A DNA stretch of 64,000 nt from Theobroma cacao (Eukaryota > Streptophyta > Magnoliopsida > Malvales > Malvaceae), in the NCBI RefSeq assembly GCF_000208745.1, contig NC_030855.1, positions 24,690,119 to 24,754,118 on the forward strand. Reading direction: 5' to 3'. The notes below the pieces were generated by a model, which did no database searches, was not told the DNA's origin, and was given only the letters and a program-made list of their open reading frames with translations. Positions 12,410 through 22,618 of the stretch are shown piece by piece. A program made the translations under genes and the position numbers. The stretch's first letter is position 1; every line of letters starts with the position of its first letter.

Positions 12410-12709
12410 CTAGGAATAGGCTTCTTGGCTCTTTCTTGTGATGCGAAGGTAGCAAACAACTGCCACCACCACAGCCATCACAAATCCTCCAAGGATGACA
12501 TCTCCGCCCGCTGCAGACTTATCAAGTGAAGAATGCTTTCCAATGGCTCTAATCACTGGACCCTCTGCTATCATTTTGACATCCGGTGGATCAGCATCTA
12601 TCCCAGCTTCTGGTGGAGTGAGCCTGGAACCATCTGTTGCTTGAAACATGACAATGAAGCTGAAAAACCCGGCAGCTAAAACAATGCACAGGTGATGAAT
12701 CCGAGCCAT
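12410..12709 (-). CDS. Small secreted/single-pass membrane protein, unknown function
   Basis: One exon encodes 99 aa, starting at the ATG at 12709 (MARIHHLCIVLAAGFFSFIV). The frame extends three codons further only with a TTG. Residues 1-29 form a signal peptide with a hydrophobic core ending near ATDGS. An acidic/proline segment follows (RLTPPEAGIDADPPD). Residues about 70-90 (VILGGFVMAVVVAVVCYLRI) form a membrane helix, followed by a short basic tail (TRKSQ). The likely topology is a short extracellular or lumenal loop of about 40 residues and a cytosolic tail, as in many small plant type I membrane peptides or AGP-like proteins. I do not recognise a named family. A minus-strand TATA box (ctatatatatg) at 12765-12775, about 60 bp upstream of the ATG, supports expression. 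Confidence 0.7.
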   Translation of the reverse strand: MARIHHLCIVLAAGFFSFIVMFQATDGSRLTPPEAGIDADPPDVKMIAEGPVIRAIGKHSSLDKSAAGGDVILGGFVMAVVVAVVCYLRITRKSQEAYS

Positions 12710-13518
12710 GAAACTCAAAAAGCAGGGTAAAACTTTTAATTCCTGCCAAGAAATAAGGGTTGGTCATATATATAGAGAAGGAAGCTTGGACTGTATCTTG
12801 ACTGTCCTGCATATTTTAAGAGAGTTGGTAGCATGCTGGTTAGAAAACTTGGGAAACTGTTCCATTTGTTGAAATGTTAGATCTTAGCATAACCCAATAT
12901 TTTATGAGGGGAGGTCGTGTTCAGGAAAGGTATATTCTGGGGATATAGAAGATTTACTCCCCAGATACTCTTCAATTTAATTTTCTTTAAAGAATGTGAG
13001 GAATCAACAAAATGACAAGAACTAGCAACTATGTTCCATACGATTGCTTTCAACACAGAATAAGCCGTTTGCTCTTGGATTGACTGAAGCATGGCCATCA
13101 ATGCAGCAACTTCACCAAGCTAGAAACTTGGATTCAACAAAGCCATAAATGTTGATGTTCTTCAGTATCAGTCCATATTCTTTTGTCTCTGTCCTTGTAA
13201 CCTTTCAAGTTATAACCAAATTTCTCCACTTCTCTCTCAGCGCTCAGCAGAATGATTGATCATTATTGAACAAATTGAATAATCAAATTTCCAGCGTCAA
13301 GTGAACAGCTGTCAGCAGACACGGAAATTGAAATTCTAAAATAATCAAGCAAACATTTTTGTCTTTTGTTCTTCTCAATATAATAAAGATTCCCTCTCAA
13401 CCATGATAAGCAATAAAATTCTGTTAAGTCATATTATTACTGCTACAATTCAGTATGTTATTGGATAAAATAAACTGTGATCCTAGAGTTGTCTTCCCAA
13501 ATTCATAAACCAGAGAGA
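12710..13518. other. Intergenic region upstream of the small membrane protein gene
   Basis: It contains the TATA box of the small membrane protein at 12765-12775 (minus strand) and the 3' flank of the bHLH gene. A minus-strand frame at about 12995-13125 reads KLGEVAALMAMLQSIQEQTA and then AYSVLKAIVWN, which looks protein-like and follows a ttctag acceptor-like sequence. It has no recognised partner exons and I could not assign it to a family; it may be an exon relic. Confidence 0.35.
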
Positions 13519-14715
13519 CTAATCAGTAGCACATTCAGAACAGTCTCTAATGCCCCTCATGATCTCTAACAGAAATTCCTTGGTCTGCTCTACCACGATA
13601 TTATCCCCATAAGTTCCCTGAAATCATAATAAATGTAACATAAGCTTTAGCTGGATAATTTAGGTTTATAAAGGTACACAGAGGATAGAGATGTGAGTCT
13701 TGAGATAGTGCACATGACAACTACAGTACATTGGCCATATTTCTTTCTTTTTTGTTTTTTATAAAGAAATTAACAGAAATGAGATATTTCACTGAAAAAA
13801 GAGCAAAGTTCAATTATTCATAGGGAATTCATTATGTACCAATTTTGGGTTTGTTGCCATCACATGGTGGTACAGAGGAGATGTTAAGGTTTCTGCAACG
13901 ACTTCTGGAGATAGTTTTGTATTTTCTGAACTTACCTGTACGCAGGATGAAAAAAGCATTGCTCCTTTACAGGTGGTAACATTAGTTTCACAAAGCTCAA
14001 AGCCAAGATAATTCATGGCTTCTATCAATTTAGTGAAGCAACCCCTTCTCTTCTCAAGGATAATTCTTATCAGAAGCTTGTTCCCGTCAATGTTGGTCAC
14101 ATTAACATCTTCCTAGAAACATCACAATTGATAGAGACACTGATGAGTGAAAAAGATCATGTTGTGATAAGACCAAATATAATGTGACTATGATTCACGT
14201 AAAGATAAAGGGGTGAACAACCTTGATCCCATAATTCTTCATATCTTCTGCAGCATCAATTTCATCTGCCATTGGCTTTCCTCCCTCTTCAGACGATCCT
14301 TCCATTTCGAGTAGCTGTTCAGTGAGAACCTGTGAACTCTTCTGCAGCTCTTGGATGTAAGTAATTGCATCCTCAATTATTGTTGCTTTGTTCATCTAGA
14401 ACCAGAAACAAGAGGTGGAAAGAAACATTGTTAGAAGGATCTGATAAGACATTGTGGAAGTGTTCGGAACGTAAAATAGCAAATTGGAGATTGGAAATAA
14501 GAATGTCAAAGGTTTTGGGTAGTTGCATTTGTGATTATTGGGACTGATGAACGCAGAGTCAGGAGCCTGTCACTGAGTTTCTGCCTCCTCCGTCTCTCGG
14601 CATGGAGGTTCTTTGATATGAACTCTTGGTCCTCCTCATCATCTTCAAGCCTTCTCCGGCCCATTCTTCCTCTTCTGGGACCTCGGTCACTCATGCCAGA
14701 GCCTCCAAATTCCAT
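13519..14715 (-). CDS. DYT1: DYT1-like bHLH transcription factor
   Basis: Four minus-strand exons, 14527-14715, 14222-14395, 13936-14112 and 13519-13617, all joined in phase 0, give 212 aa, close to the about 207 aa of Arabidopsis DYSFUNCTIONAL TAPETUM1. The basic region is NLHAERRRRQKLSDR (residues 36-50, with the E-box-reading Glu at 40 and Arg at 44). Helix 1 is LLTLRSSVPI, and helix 2 is MNKATIIEDAITYIQELQ at the start of exon 2. Then comes an acidic linker with DMKNYGIK, and an ACT-like C-terminal domain (NKLLIRIILEKRRGCFTKLI, EAMNYLGFELCETNVTTCKG) ending VEQTKEFLLEIMRGIRD. DYT1 is a nuclear regulator of tapetum development and pollen formation. Introns 2 and 3 are GT-AG (donors aag|gttgtt and cag|gtaagt). 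Intron 1 appears to use a GC donor (aat|gcaact). The assignment rests on the ordered motifs; a related anther bHLH is the alternative. Confidence 0.88.
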
Positions 14716-15721
14716 CTATGGAGTCTTGCTACTGCTCTCCTGAGTCCTGATATCTAAAACGCAGATTGGGATACAGAGCACTAGCAACACTACAACTTGG
14801 ACACAGGGAGAACTGTTATATATATACACATACATGATTCTCACAAGTCACAAGGACATCGTTTGAGAGACCGAATCTTGGCAGTTATGCTTGCTTCCTG
14901 GACTATCAATCAATAAAACCTCTAAAAATTTGACCACTATTTTCATGATCCCCTGCCCTTCCATTTGGACAAAGAGACCATTACTTTCTCTCTAAAAAAT
15001 TAACTTATTAAAAGATATAACGTCCACATTTATAAATCTAAAACCCCTTCCTCACCGACACGAGATTTGATAATCTTAATACTCATCTAAAAATTAGATG
15101 AAGGATCACTAAAAACTCAAAGAGAGATCAGTGATTAAGTATGTGTTGATATTCCCCTGCTTCAATCTTTGGCAGTTACCAGTTAGTGTTGTTGACTGGA
15201 AAGTACAAAAGGTGTGAGGCTTGCTGGAGGGGGGGCAGAGATGCAAATTCCCTTCCAGTTTGAAGTACAATTTTACAAGCTATTTCTGGTCTAAGGACTA
15301 AGGTTGGCACTGCCATGCCAAAGTTGTGTACTTGTGTTCAGGTGGCTTTAATGTGCCATGCGTGAGTTGGCAAAGATAGTGTTTATTGCATTTTAATAAA
15401 TTATCTTATCAATTATTAAATAATATATAAATATGGTATTTACTTTTGTGATTGATTTCTTTTTTGGGGAACTAAAAATTATAGATAATAATAATCATAA
15501 TAATACATAAAGAGTTTGATGGTATTTATTTATATTAATTTTGAAGTTTTTTATATTATATTTGTATTTATTAGTAATTTCTTCTTTTTTATTGTTTAAT
15601 AATAATAAATAAAATATTTAAATATTCAACCAATAAGGGACCTGTAAGGGTCTAACCCGTTAAACCCCACAATCCAAAGCCCTGCAGGCTTGTAGTTACA
15701 GCCCTCTCTAAACCCCTAAAA
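14716..15721. promoter_or_regulatory. Bidirectional promoter region between bHLH (-) and PPR (+)
   Basis: These two genes diverge. On the bHLH side there is a tatatatacacatac stretch at 14819-14833, about 105 bp upstream of the bHLH ATG on the minus strand, which may serve as a TATA region. From 15400 to 15640 the DNA is extremely AT-rich with ATA/TAA runs. The last 60 bp before the PPR start contain cctaacccgttaaacccc-type sequence. No coding sequence is visible. Confidence 0.5.
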
Positions 15722-16846
15722 ATGTCATCTCTGACTCGCCTCCTCCGCTGCACCTTCTCCACAGCCTCAACCGCACAGCCTGACTCGGTCCGGAAACTCG
15801 CCGTTGACCTCTACAAAGAACGCAACCTCAAGCGTGTCGTCGAAAAGTTCAAAAAGTCTTGTGAGAACGGCCGCTTCCGCAGCCAAACCGGCATCTACGA
15901 AGGGACGGTTCGCCGCCTTGCTTCAGCTGGACGCTTCCGATGGATCGAGGAAATCCTCGAGGAGCAAAAGAAATACAAAGACATTTCCAAAGAAGGCTTT
16001 GCTGCTAGGTTGATCCATTTGTATGGGAAATCCGGTATGTTTGAGCAAGCTTATAAGATGTTTGATGAAATGCCGAATAGAGGGTTGTTGTCTTTCAATG
16101 CCCTTATAGGAGCTTGCGTGAATGCGAAAAAGTTTGATAAGGTTAATGGGTTTTTCAAGGAGTTGCCTGAGAAGTTGTCAATTGAGCCAGATTTGGTTTC
16201 TTATAATACGGTTATTAAGGCCTTTTGTGAGATGGGCTCTTTGGATTCTGCTAGTTTGATACTTGATGAGATGGAGAAGAAGGGTGTTAAGCCAGACTTG
16301 ATTACTTTTAACACGCTTTTAAATGGGTTGTTTAAGAATGGAAAGTTTGTTGATGGGGAGAAGATATGGGGTAAAATGTTGGAGAACAATGTGGAGCCTG
16401 ATATTAGGAGTTATAATGCTAAGTTGCTCGGATTGGTTATAGAGAAGAGAATGGAAGAGGCGGTTAAGTTTGTTGAAGAAATGAGGAGTAAAGGAGTTAA
16501 ACCTGATGTGTTTACTTTCAATCATATGATTAGAGGGTATGTTAATGAGGTGAAACTGGAAGAAGCTAAAGGGTGGTATGGTCAAATGGGGAAAAGTGAT
16601 TGTGCACCGGATAAGCTGACTTTTACAATGCTAGTTCCTTTCCTTTGTGAGAAGGGTGATTTGGGGTTTGCCATGGAGGTGTGCAAGGAGATCTTTTTAA
16701 GGAAGAGATTGGTTGGTGATGCATTGTTGCAGCTTGTGGTGGACGAATTGGTCAAAGCCTCCAAGATTGAAGATGCAAAGGAGCTTGTGAAGCTTGGGAA
16801 GGCAAATAATTTCTGTCGTTATAAGCTGAATATGCCTACGGAGTAG
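15722..16846 (+). CDS. P-class PPR protein, mitochondrial PPR336/At3g13160 type
   Basis: This is an intronless 374-aa gene with a true ATG at 15722. The N-terminus MSSLTRLLRCTFSTASTAQP is Arg/Ser/Thr-rich without acidic residues, which predicts mitochondrial import. About seven 35-residue P-type pentatricopeptide repeats cover residues about 88-345, for example NALIGACVNAKKFDKVNGFF, EPDLVSYNTVIKAFCEMGSL and KPDVFTFNHMIRGYVNEVKL. There is no E, DYW or SMR extension. The C-terminal block LVKASKIEDAKELVKLGKAN is typical of the small group with Arabidopsis At1g61870 (PPR336), At1g55890 and At3g13160. These are RNA-binding proteins of plant mitochondria, several reported as mitoribosome-associated. 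The next gene, about 1.1 kb downstream on the same strand, is a paralogue. The RNA target is not predictable by eye. Confidence 0.9.
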   Translation: MSSLTRLLRCTFSTASTAQPDSVRKLAVDLYKERNLKRVVEKFKKSCENGRFRSQTGIYEGTVRRLASAGRFRWIEEILEEQKKYKDISKEGFAARLIHLYGKSGMFEQAYKMFDEMPNRGLLSFNALIGACVNAKKFDKVNGFFKELPEKLSIEPDLVSYNTVIKAFCEMGSLDSASLILDEMEKKGVKPDLITFNTLLNGLFKNGKFVDGEKIWGKMLENNVEPDIRSYNAKLLGLVIEKRMEEAVKFVEEMRSKGVKPDVFTFNHMIRGYVNEVKLEEAKGWYGQMGKSDCAPDKLTFTMLVPFLCEKGDLGFAMEVCKEIFLRKRLVGDALLQLVVDELVKASKIEDAKELVKLGKANNFCRYKLNMPTE

Positions 16847-17943
16847 TGCCATGGTTTTACCAATGGTATTATGTTTTAGTTTTAGATCCTTTAGGTACTG
16901 AATGAGTATCCAAAGCAAGGAGTTTTTCACAACTTGCAAGGTTGGATAACTGCTCATGTTTTAGTGGGAACTATTTAGATTAGTGCTGGAGAGTGGGATG
17001 CTTTGTTTTTGTTGTTAATTTATGCTTTTTCATTTATCATGTGCATGTTACCCCTGGCCTTCTGTGTCTAGCCTCAAAGTTACATGATGAATTGAATTTT
17101 GAAACTGAAACTTTAATAATCAACTTTGTTATGCTCTTTGTATTTTATCAAGTTCGCTCGGCTTTTCATCTGTGCACATCAACCCTTCCATAGGTTGTGT
17201 AAAAGAGTTTTCAAAAGCTGAATCTTTTGAGTTACTTGTGTGATACTTGATGGTTCTTCTCCAGGGCATGTGCAGTACTGATGAGTTGATGAATGCCGAC
17301 AGTCCATGTATGGGTGTGATAGTGTTGATGATCAGGCAAGACTAAAATGGGAATATGATCTACTTTTGTAGTTCTGTTATACTCTACTGTACCCTCCACA
17401 AATAGGATTGTTTTTCGTTTTGCTGTTCAGTTTCCTTTTGAAGTTTGGTTGCTCAGCGGTATGCACTATACCTTCTAATCCGAAGGACCTTCACCTACTC
17501 TTGACTCGATTTAAACACTCGCAGCAACTGAAAGATTGAATTATGCATCAAATTCGCAGATAGAATACTGTCATTGGCAGCTGAAATCTATTCATTTCCA
17601 TAATAATTATGTAATCTGTATGATGTGCTTCATATACCAATCTATTAAGGGTATTTTTTAATTATACATTGTTAATGAATCAAATATAAATCTTAAAAAG
17701 ATAGAAGACGTATTCATATTAAGTTAAATTTAAATATTAAGCTTAAAATTTTAAAAGTTGCATGTATAATAACACCTTTGGACACTCGAGCATTTAGTTT
17801 ATTGATTAGTACATAATTTCATGCTTATATAGTAAGTTCAAATCTCTCTTCCCCAATTATTAAAAAATAAAAATAAAATAACACCCTTGGACGGCTCAGC
17901 TCAGAAGCGGAATATTTTAACCCTGGAAACTCAGGAAAAGGAA
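16847..17943. other. Intergenic region between tandem PPR genes
   Basis: It holds the 3' flank of the first PPR gene and the promoter of the second. The part at 17590-17880 is AT-rich. The last 60 bp carry a translated-looking leader that is open from a TTG at 17887 but has no ATG until 17944. No other gene is visible. Confidence 0.5.
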
Positions 17944-19095
17944 ATGAGCAAAGCAATGGAAGCCTCATCCGTCCGCCGTCTCGTTGGCCTCTTCACAACT
18001 TCAGCCAACCGCACCACCAGCACCGCCCTAACCTCCACTAAACCTTCCTCCAAAGCCACGATGAAAGCACGCAAGCTCCAGGGACTTGTCAACAAATTCA
18101 AGCAATCCTCCGAGTCCGATGAATTCCGCTACAAGAGCCAACGCAGCTACGACCGCACCGTTCGCCGCCTCGCGTCCGCAAAACAGTTCTCACTTATCGA
18201 CGACATCCTCCAGCACCAAAAGAAGTACCAAGATATCGCCCAGGAAGGCTTCGTCATCCGCTTAATGGCTCTCTATGGCAAAGCAGGCATGTTCGAACAT
18301 GCCCAGAAACTGTTCGATGAGATGCCTGAACTAAAATGTGACCGTACGGTAAAGTCATTCAATGCCCTTTTATCAGCGTGTATTTATTCGGAGAAGTTCG
18401 GTAACGTCGAACAGTTGTTGAAACTGCCTGAAAAGCTCGGAATCGAGCCTGATTTGGTATCTTATAACACAGTTATCAAGGCCTTCTGTGAGATGGGTTC
18501 TTTGGATTCAGCATTGTCGGTGGTTGATACATTGGAGAAAAAGGGATTAGAGCCTGATGTAATTACGTTTAACACGCTGCTTGATGGGTTGTTTTCGAAG
18601 GGTCGGATTGCTGATGGTGAGAAAATATGGGGATTAATGGAAGAGAAGAATGTTGTTCCTAATGTTAGGACTTATAATTCAAAGTTAAGAGGACTGGTTT
18701 ATGAGAAGGAGATTGTGAAAGCTGTTGAGCTGTGGGAGGAAATGGAGAATAAAGGAATCAAACCTGATGTTTACAGTTACAATGCTATGATTAAAGGGTA
18801 TTGCAATGCTGGGAATATAGAGCAAGTGAAGAAGTGGTACACTGAACTGAAGAAAAGCGGTATTTCGCCCGACCGAGTTACCTACGTTACGCTTGTTTCA
18901 TTCCTTTGTAAGAAGTCTGAGTTTGAAATGGCAGTTGAGCTTTGCAAGGAGTCTTTGGATCGACGGGTCACTGCTGGGGCTGCAATGTTCCAGGCCGTGA
19001 TAGGTGGATTGGTTAAAGAGTCCAGGGTTGATGAAGCTATACAACTCGTGGAATTAGGCAAGTCAAGATTACATTATAAACTGAAACTGCATTGA
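17944..19095 (+). CDS. P-class PPR protein, tandem paralogue
   Basis: This is an intronless gene of 383 aa from the ATG at 17944 (MSKAMEASSVRRLVGLFTTS). A second in-frame ATG at 17956 (MEASSVRR) is also possible. The frame before 17944 opens only with TTG. The N-terminus is Arg/Ser/Thr-rich and predicts a mitochondrial presequence. Repeats match the first PPR gene motif for motif, including the shared EPDLVSYNTVIKAFCEMGSL, then EPDVITFNTLLDGLFSKGRI and KPDVYSYNAMIKGYCNAGNI. It ends VDEAIQLVELGKSRLHYKLK, the same family C-terminus. The two genes are clear tandem duplicates that have diverged in the N-terminus and in repeat residues. The 3' flank of this gene recurs, diverged, at about 56.7 kb in the window. 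Confidence 0.9.
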   Translation: MSKAMEASSVRRLVGLFTTSANRTTSTALTSTKPSSKATMKARKLQGLVNKFKQSSESDEFRYKSQRSYDRTVRRLASAKQFSLIDDILQHQKKYQDIAQEGFVIRLMALYGKAGMFEHAQKLFDEMPELKCDRTVKSFNALLSACIYSEKFGNVEQLLKLPEKLGIEPDLVSYNTVIKAFCEMGSLDSALSVVDTLEKKGLEPDVITFNTLLDGLFSKGRIADGEKIWGLMEEKNVVPNVRTYNSKLRGLVYEKEIVKAVELWEEMENKGIKPDVYSYNAMIKGYCNAGNIEQVKKWYTELKKSGISPDRVTYVTLVSFLCKKSEFEMAVELCKESLDRRVTAGAAMFQAVIGGLVKESRVDEAIQLVELGKSRLHYKLKLH

Positions 19096-19975
19096 GTTAC
19101 GAGTACGACTGCAGGCGAGTTACATGCTTGTTCTAGTTTGTCTTGTATCATCGATTTCCATTTCATCAAGACATTTTTACTTATTTGAGCTCATTTGCGT
19201 TTGGTGATGTCTCTGTACTTACGAATCCATGGATCTGGGTGAGACCCATGTGCTCGAATTTTAAACCTAAAGTTGGGTTGGTGCAATATGGAAACCAAGG
19301 CCATTGGGCCTTCTATCTGTCTTAACCCAAAGTGTAGGTATGGGCTTTCCACTCTGCACTAGTCAAACCACAATTTTAGCCCACTGTTATTATTTTCACG
19401 ATGGCTTTGTCCACTCTGCGCTGTATTTATGTTACTGTATTTTGTGCATGAAACTCATGTTTTGAGATACCTTCAACAATCATTTTTCCCAAAAGCCATG
19501 GATGAAAGATATGGGCTGTATAAGGTTGACTAGATAGGCAAAAGGCAATGCCAAGAATTTCCCTCCCGAGATTCGATTTTGCCTCTTTTAAATAATATGC
19601 ATGAATTCATGATCATGGTCATATATAAGGCTAACATGTTTTGGTACGTAATTTATATGCATATATTCAAAATCACAGGAGTAACATGTGTGTTCAATTT
19701 CAACCATTATGCCCATGCCTTGCTGTCAATTCTAACATCGACTCTTAATGGTCTTAAACCCTAAAGGTTGTTGGTAAAAAATGGTAGTAAACAATATACA
19801 CCTAACTAGACGAAAGGGGAAAGAAAATGCATGCATGTTCAGCGGCAGCACACATCAGTCCTTGTTCGGATTGGATCTTTCCCCTAATTTGTGTCCAATT
19901 GTTTGAGTTTTTGAAAGAGAAATTCAACATTTTAGCCAACAAATTTGAAAAACGATCACAGCGACGACTATCACA
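19062..19975 (+). repeat. PPR gene 3' end and flank, source of a dispersed copy
   Basis: The last codons of the second PPR gene and its 3' flank match 56695-57110. Shared stretches include attacattataaactgaaa at the stop codon, tgtatcatcgatttccattt, and acaatcatttttcccaaaag. The remote copy lacks about 19213-19366 and about 19519-19865 of this source. Confidence 0.85.
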
Positions 19976-20390
19976 ACGTTTCCGCACATGTGAGGAAACT
20001 CCTAGCTAGTGAAGTATGGAATGTCTTGCGATCTTTGACTGTGTGGCTGATTTTCTGCTCCTGAATTGATGGTTTTTGTGCCAACTTGAATGCCTGCTAA
20101 AGTTTCTGTGGTTTTTCCAAGCGAGGGAAGGGCCCGGTTTTCTTTTGTTCTTTCTGCCATGACTTGATGTGTTTTGTATAAGCAAGATTGCGTATGTGAT
20201 CAGTCATGGGCAGTGCATAGGTGTTCGATGTTTGGATAGCACGTTTTGTGGGTGATCATGAGAGAGATTTGGGGAATACACCTGCTTGTTGTGCCCAGGT
20301 ACAGCCCACAAATCCCTAATTCTTTTCTGATGTCTTTTGAGGGGATATTTCCATCCTGTTTTGCAATGAAATTTCAATCTTTAAAAGAAA
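19976..20390. other. Intergenic region
   Basis: This AT-moderate sequence after the PPR gene has no coding potential that I can recognise. It leads into the repeat block that starts near 20391. Confidence 0.4.
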
Positions 20391-20476
20391 AAAGTGTGTG
20401 GCGCACGTAACATTGTACAAGTTCATGATGTCTTGTCACAGACCGAGTTTGCTTGATGCTGTCTTCTTGACCTAAG
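20391..20476 (+). repeat. Dispersed module M, copy 1
   Basis: An about 85-bp module (gtgtggcgcacgtaacattg ... cttgaccta) also occurs at about 21585-21655 (partial), 30105-30187 and 43052-43120. It adjoins the X element here and at 30.1 kb. It is conserved enough to suggest duplicated flanking DNA and not a coding sequence. Confidence 0.7.
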
Positions 20477-21583
20477 GGGCATTTGGTTTAAGGAAAGTGA
20501 AAGATATTTTTTATAATTTAAATAACTGCAATGATTTTACAATGTTTGATTTGTAATAATAAAAAAAAAAATGTGATTGCAAAGAGAAAATCATTACAAT
20601 TAGTTAAGAAAATGTTACTTTCCCTCAACTTAAATTTTTTTCTTAAATTATCCCTGACTTCATTTTTCTTGTTCCTCTTCTTTTTCCTTTTTCTACCTTT
20701 CTTCAAGTTTATATTTGCCGGAAAAGATGGGTGCGAGGAGAAAGGTGAGAAAAAAAGAAAAGAAAAGAGACAAAGAAGAAGAAGAAGAAGAAGAAAAAAA
20801 AGGAAAGTGGAGTTCTTATTCTTCTGTTACCTTTCTTTAAATCAATGTTTGTTGGAAAATGAGTGCAAGGAGAAAGGTGAAAAATAAAAAGAAAAAAGAG
20901 AAAAAGAAAAAAGGGAAAGTGGAAATTTTTTTAAAATTACAATGATAGATTTCATATAAAAAAGCACCAAATTTCTCTGGTTACAAAAGAAGGATGAACA
21001 GCCCTGATTGTGAATGGCTCAACCATATCTTTACAAAAAATTTCCAATACTAATACTCAAGCCCAACATACAAAGAGCCAAAAACAAGAGTAAATATTTA
21101 TAAATTAATTAAATTCTATGTTTATAAATTAATTTTATTTGTTGAGTGAAATAAAAGTAATTAAATGTTTATCAATTAATTAAATTAACTAATTAATTAA
21201 TATATTTATAAAATAATTTAATTTAACTAATTTAATTCTTTAAAACTTAACTAATTTGTCAAAAATAAATATTTAATAATTTTATAGATTTTAATATTAT
21301 TTTTTATGCTATTATTTATTATTTTAAAGAATAAATTGAAAAATCAAAAAATTATATTAAAAAAATGTAAATTTATTCAATTTTAAATTTTTATATATAA
21401 TCATAATTTTATAAATTTATATTACATTCTCAATAAAGTAATTTTAAACCAAATACTACAATGTAATTTTCTCAATAATCACATTTTCTGTAATCATTAC
21501 TTTCTCATATTATACCAGCAAAGTTATCTTTCCAACAATCACATTCTCAACAATCACATTCCATACAAAATACCAAACGTGGT
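20477..21583 (+). mobile_element. AT-rich non-autonomous element X, copy 1
   Basis: This about 1.1-kb element starts gggcatttggttt and ends accaaacgtggt, imperfect terminal inverted repeats around TTTGGT/ACCAAA. A possible 5-bp target duplication ctaag lies at 20472-20476 and 21584-21588. Inside is a GA-rich tract (20700-20810 and 20860-20930) followed by extremely AT-rich sequence. A related copy lies at about 28990-30100 and a partial one at about 42370-42870. It has no coding capacity; the lysine-rich frames come from the purine tract. The superfamily is uncertain; a hAT-like MITE derivative is one possibility. Confidence 0.55.
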
Positions 21584-21781
21584 CTAAGTGTGTGATGCAT
21601 ATAACATTTTATGAGTTCATGATGTCTTGTCCCAAACCGAGTTTGGCCTGTACCAGCAATATCTTTCTGTGTGATTTGTTTTCTTGTAATATAAGCAAGG
21701 AAGGAAGTCCCTTTTTTGTTCACCTTGCTTCTTGTCGCCATGTTTCTTCCTTTTTTCTTTTCTCTCATTTCCAAAATTTTT

Positions 21782-22385
21782 CTAACTACCACTATTTGTT
21801 TTTTTATTAGCATATCTGGTTACAAAGGCTGTCTCAATATGAATTTCTTGCCTCAGTGTCGTTCTTGGTTTTTCAGCTTGAAAGGCGTTCAACAACTTAG
21901 TCATAGAAATGACCTCCAAATCTTTAAAATCCTCTAAAGAAGAGATTTTCCCTTCAACTTTCTCTGGCAAGCTAACGAGCAGTTTATTCACTATCCTCTT
22001 CTCAGACATATTCTCATCCAAAAGCCTTAGTCTGTTCACAACTTTAAGAACCCTTTCAAAATAATCCTAGACTAGTTCATCATCTCCCATTTTTAAAAGT
22101 TCAAACTCCCTCTAAAGATTTAGAACTTGAATTTGTCTAGTCTTTTCACTCTCATGAAATTCTTCTTTCAATTTATCCTAAGCTTCTTTATGGGCTTTAC
22201 AGTTCATGATTCTAGTAAAAATGGAATTTGAGATAGTAGAATGAATACATGAAAGGGCTTCATACCTTTTAACTACCTCCTCGTTATGTTGTTTAAGTTG
22301 AGCTACGATTGGAAAAACAACCCTCAACATAAGGGGATCTCTCACAGATTCAATGATCTCCCACACGTCATATGCTTTCAAGTAG
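21782..22385 (-). pseudogene. Copia gag (UBN2/DUF4219 type) remnant
   Basis: Read on the minus strand from 22385, the translation gives MKAYDVWEIIE, then a block AQLKQHNEEVVKRYEALSCI (HSTISNSIFTRIMNCKAHKEA follows), DKLKEEFHESEKTRQIQVLN, and NRLRLLDENMSEKRIVNKLL with LVSLPEKVEGKISSLEDFKD. This is the order of the UBN2 gag domain of plant Copia elements. At least three in-frame stops interrupt it (near 22180, 22115 and 22070), so it is dead. No LTR or pol sequence was found on either side, so only a gag fragment survives. Confidence 0.85.
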
Positions 22386-22396
22386 GATAATTTTGA

Positions 22397-22436
22397 CCTA
22401 AACCCTAAATCCTAAACCTTAAACCTTAAACCCCAA
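22397..22436 (+). repeat. Degenerate telomere-like repeat tract
   Basis: About five imperfect plant-telomere units (cctaaaccctaaatcctaaa, then ccttaaacc twice) are flanked by a direct repeat, taggataattttg, at 22383-22395 and 22438-22450. Confidence 0.75.
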
Positions 22437-22450
22437 ATAGGATAATTTTG

Positions 22451-22618
22451 GCTTGAAAAGATTGGAAGAACAATAACGCTGAAGTTTGAAGATGCCATTG
22501 AAGCAATAGATAGAGCAAAAGAAATAACAACGGTGAGATGAGACCCAAAACAGAAATAACTCCACACTAACACAACCTATAGTCCCTTAAGCTCATCAGA
22601 TGTTATGATACTATAAAC
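22451..22618. other. Intergenic spacer
   Basis: This short unassigned sequence lies between the telomere-like tract and the start of the diverged LTR. No feature is recognised. Confidence 0.4.

Noticed and set aside
17887..17943. Longer N-terminus of the second PPR protein
   Set aside because: Depends on a TTG start; a plausible mitochondrial presequence begins at the ATG at 17944.
20531..20887. 118-residue frame and similar ones at 29241-29498
   Set aside because: Purine-rich low-complexity DNA of element X; not conserved as protein between the two copies.
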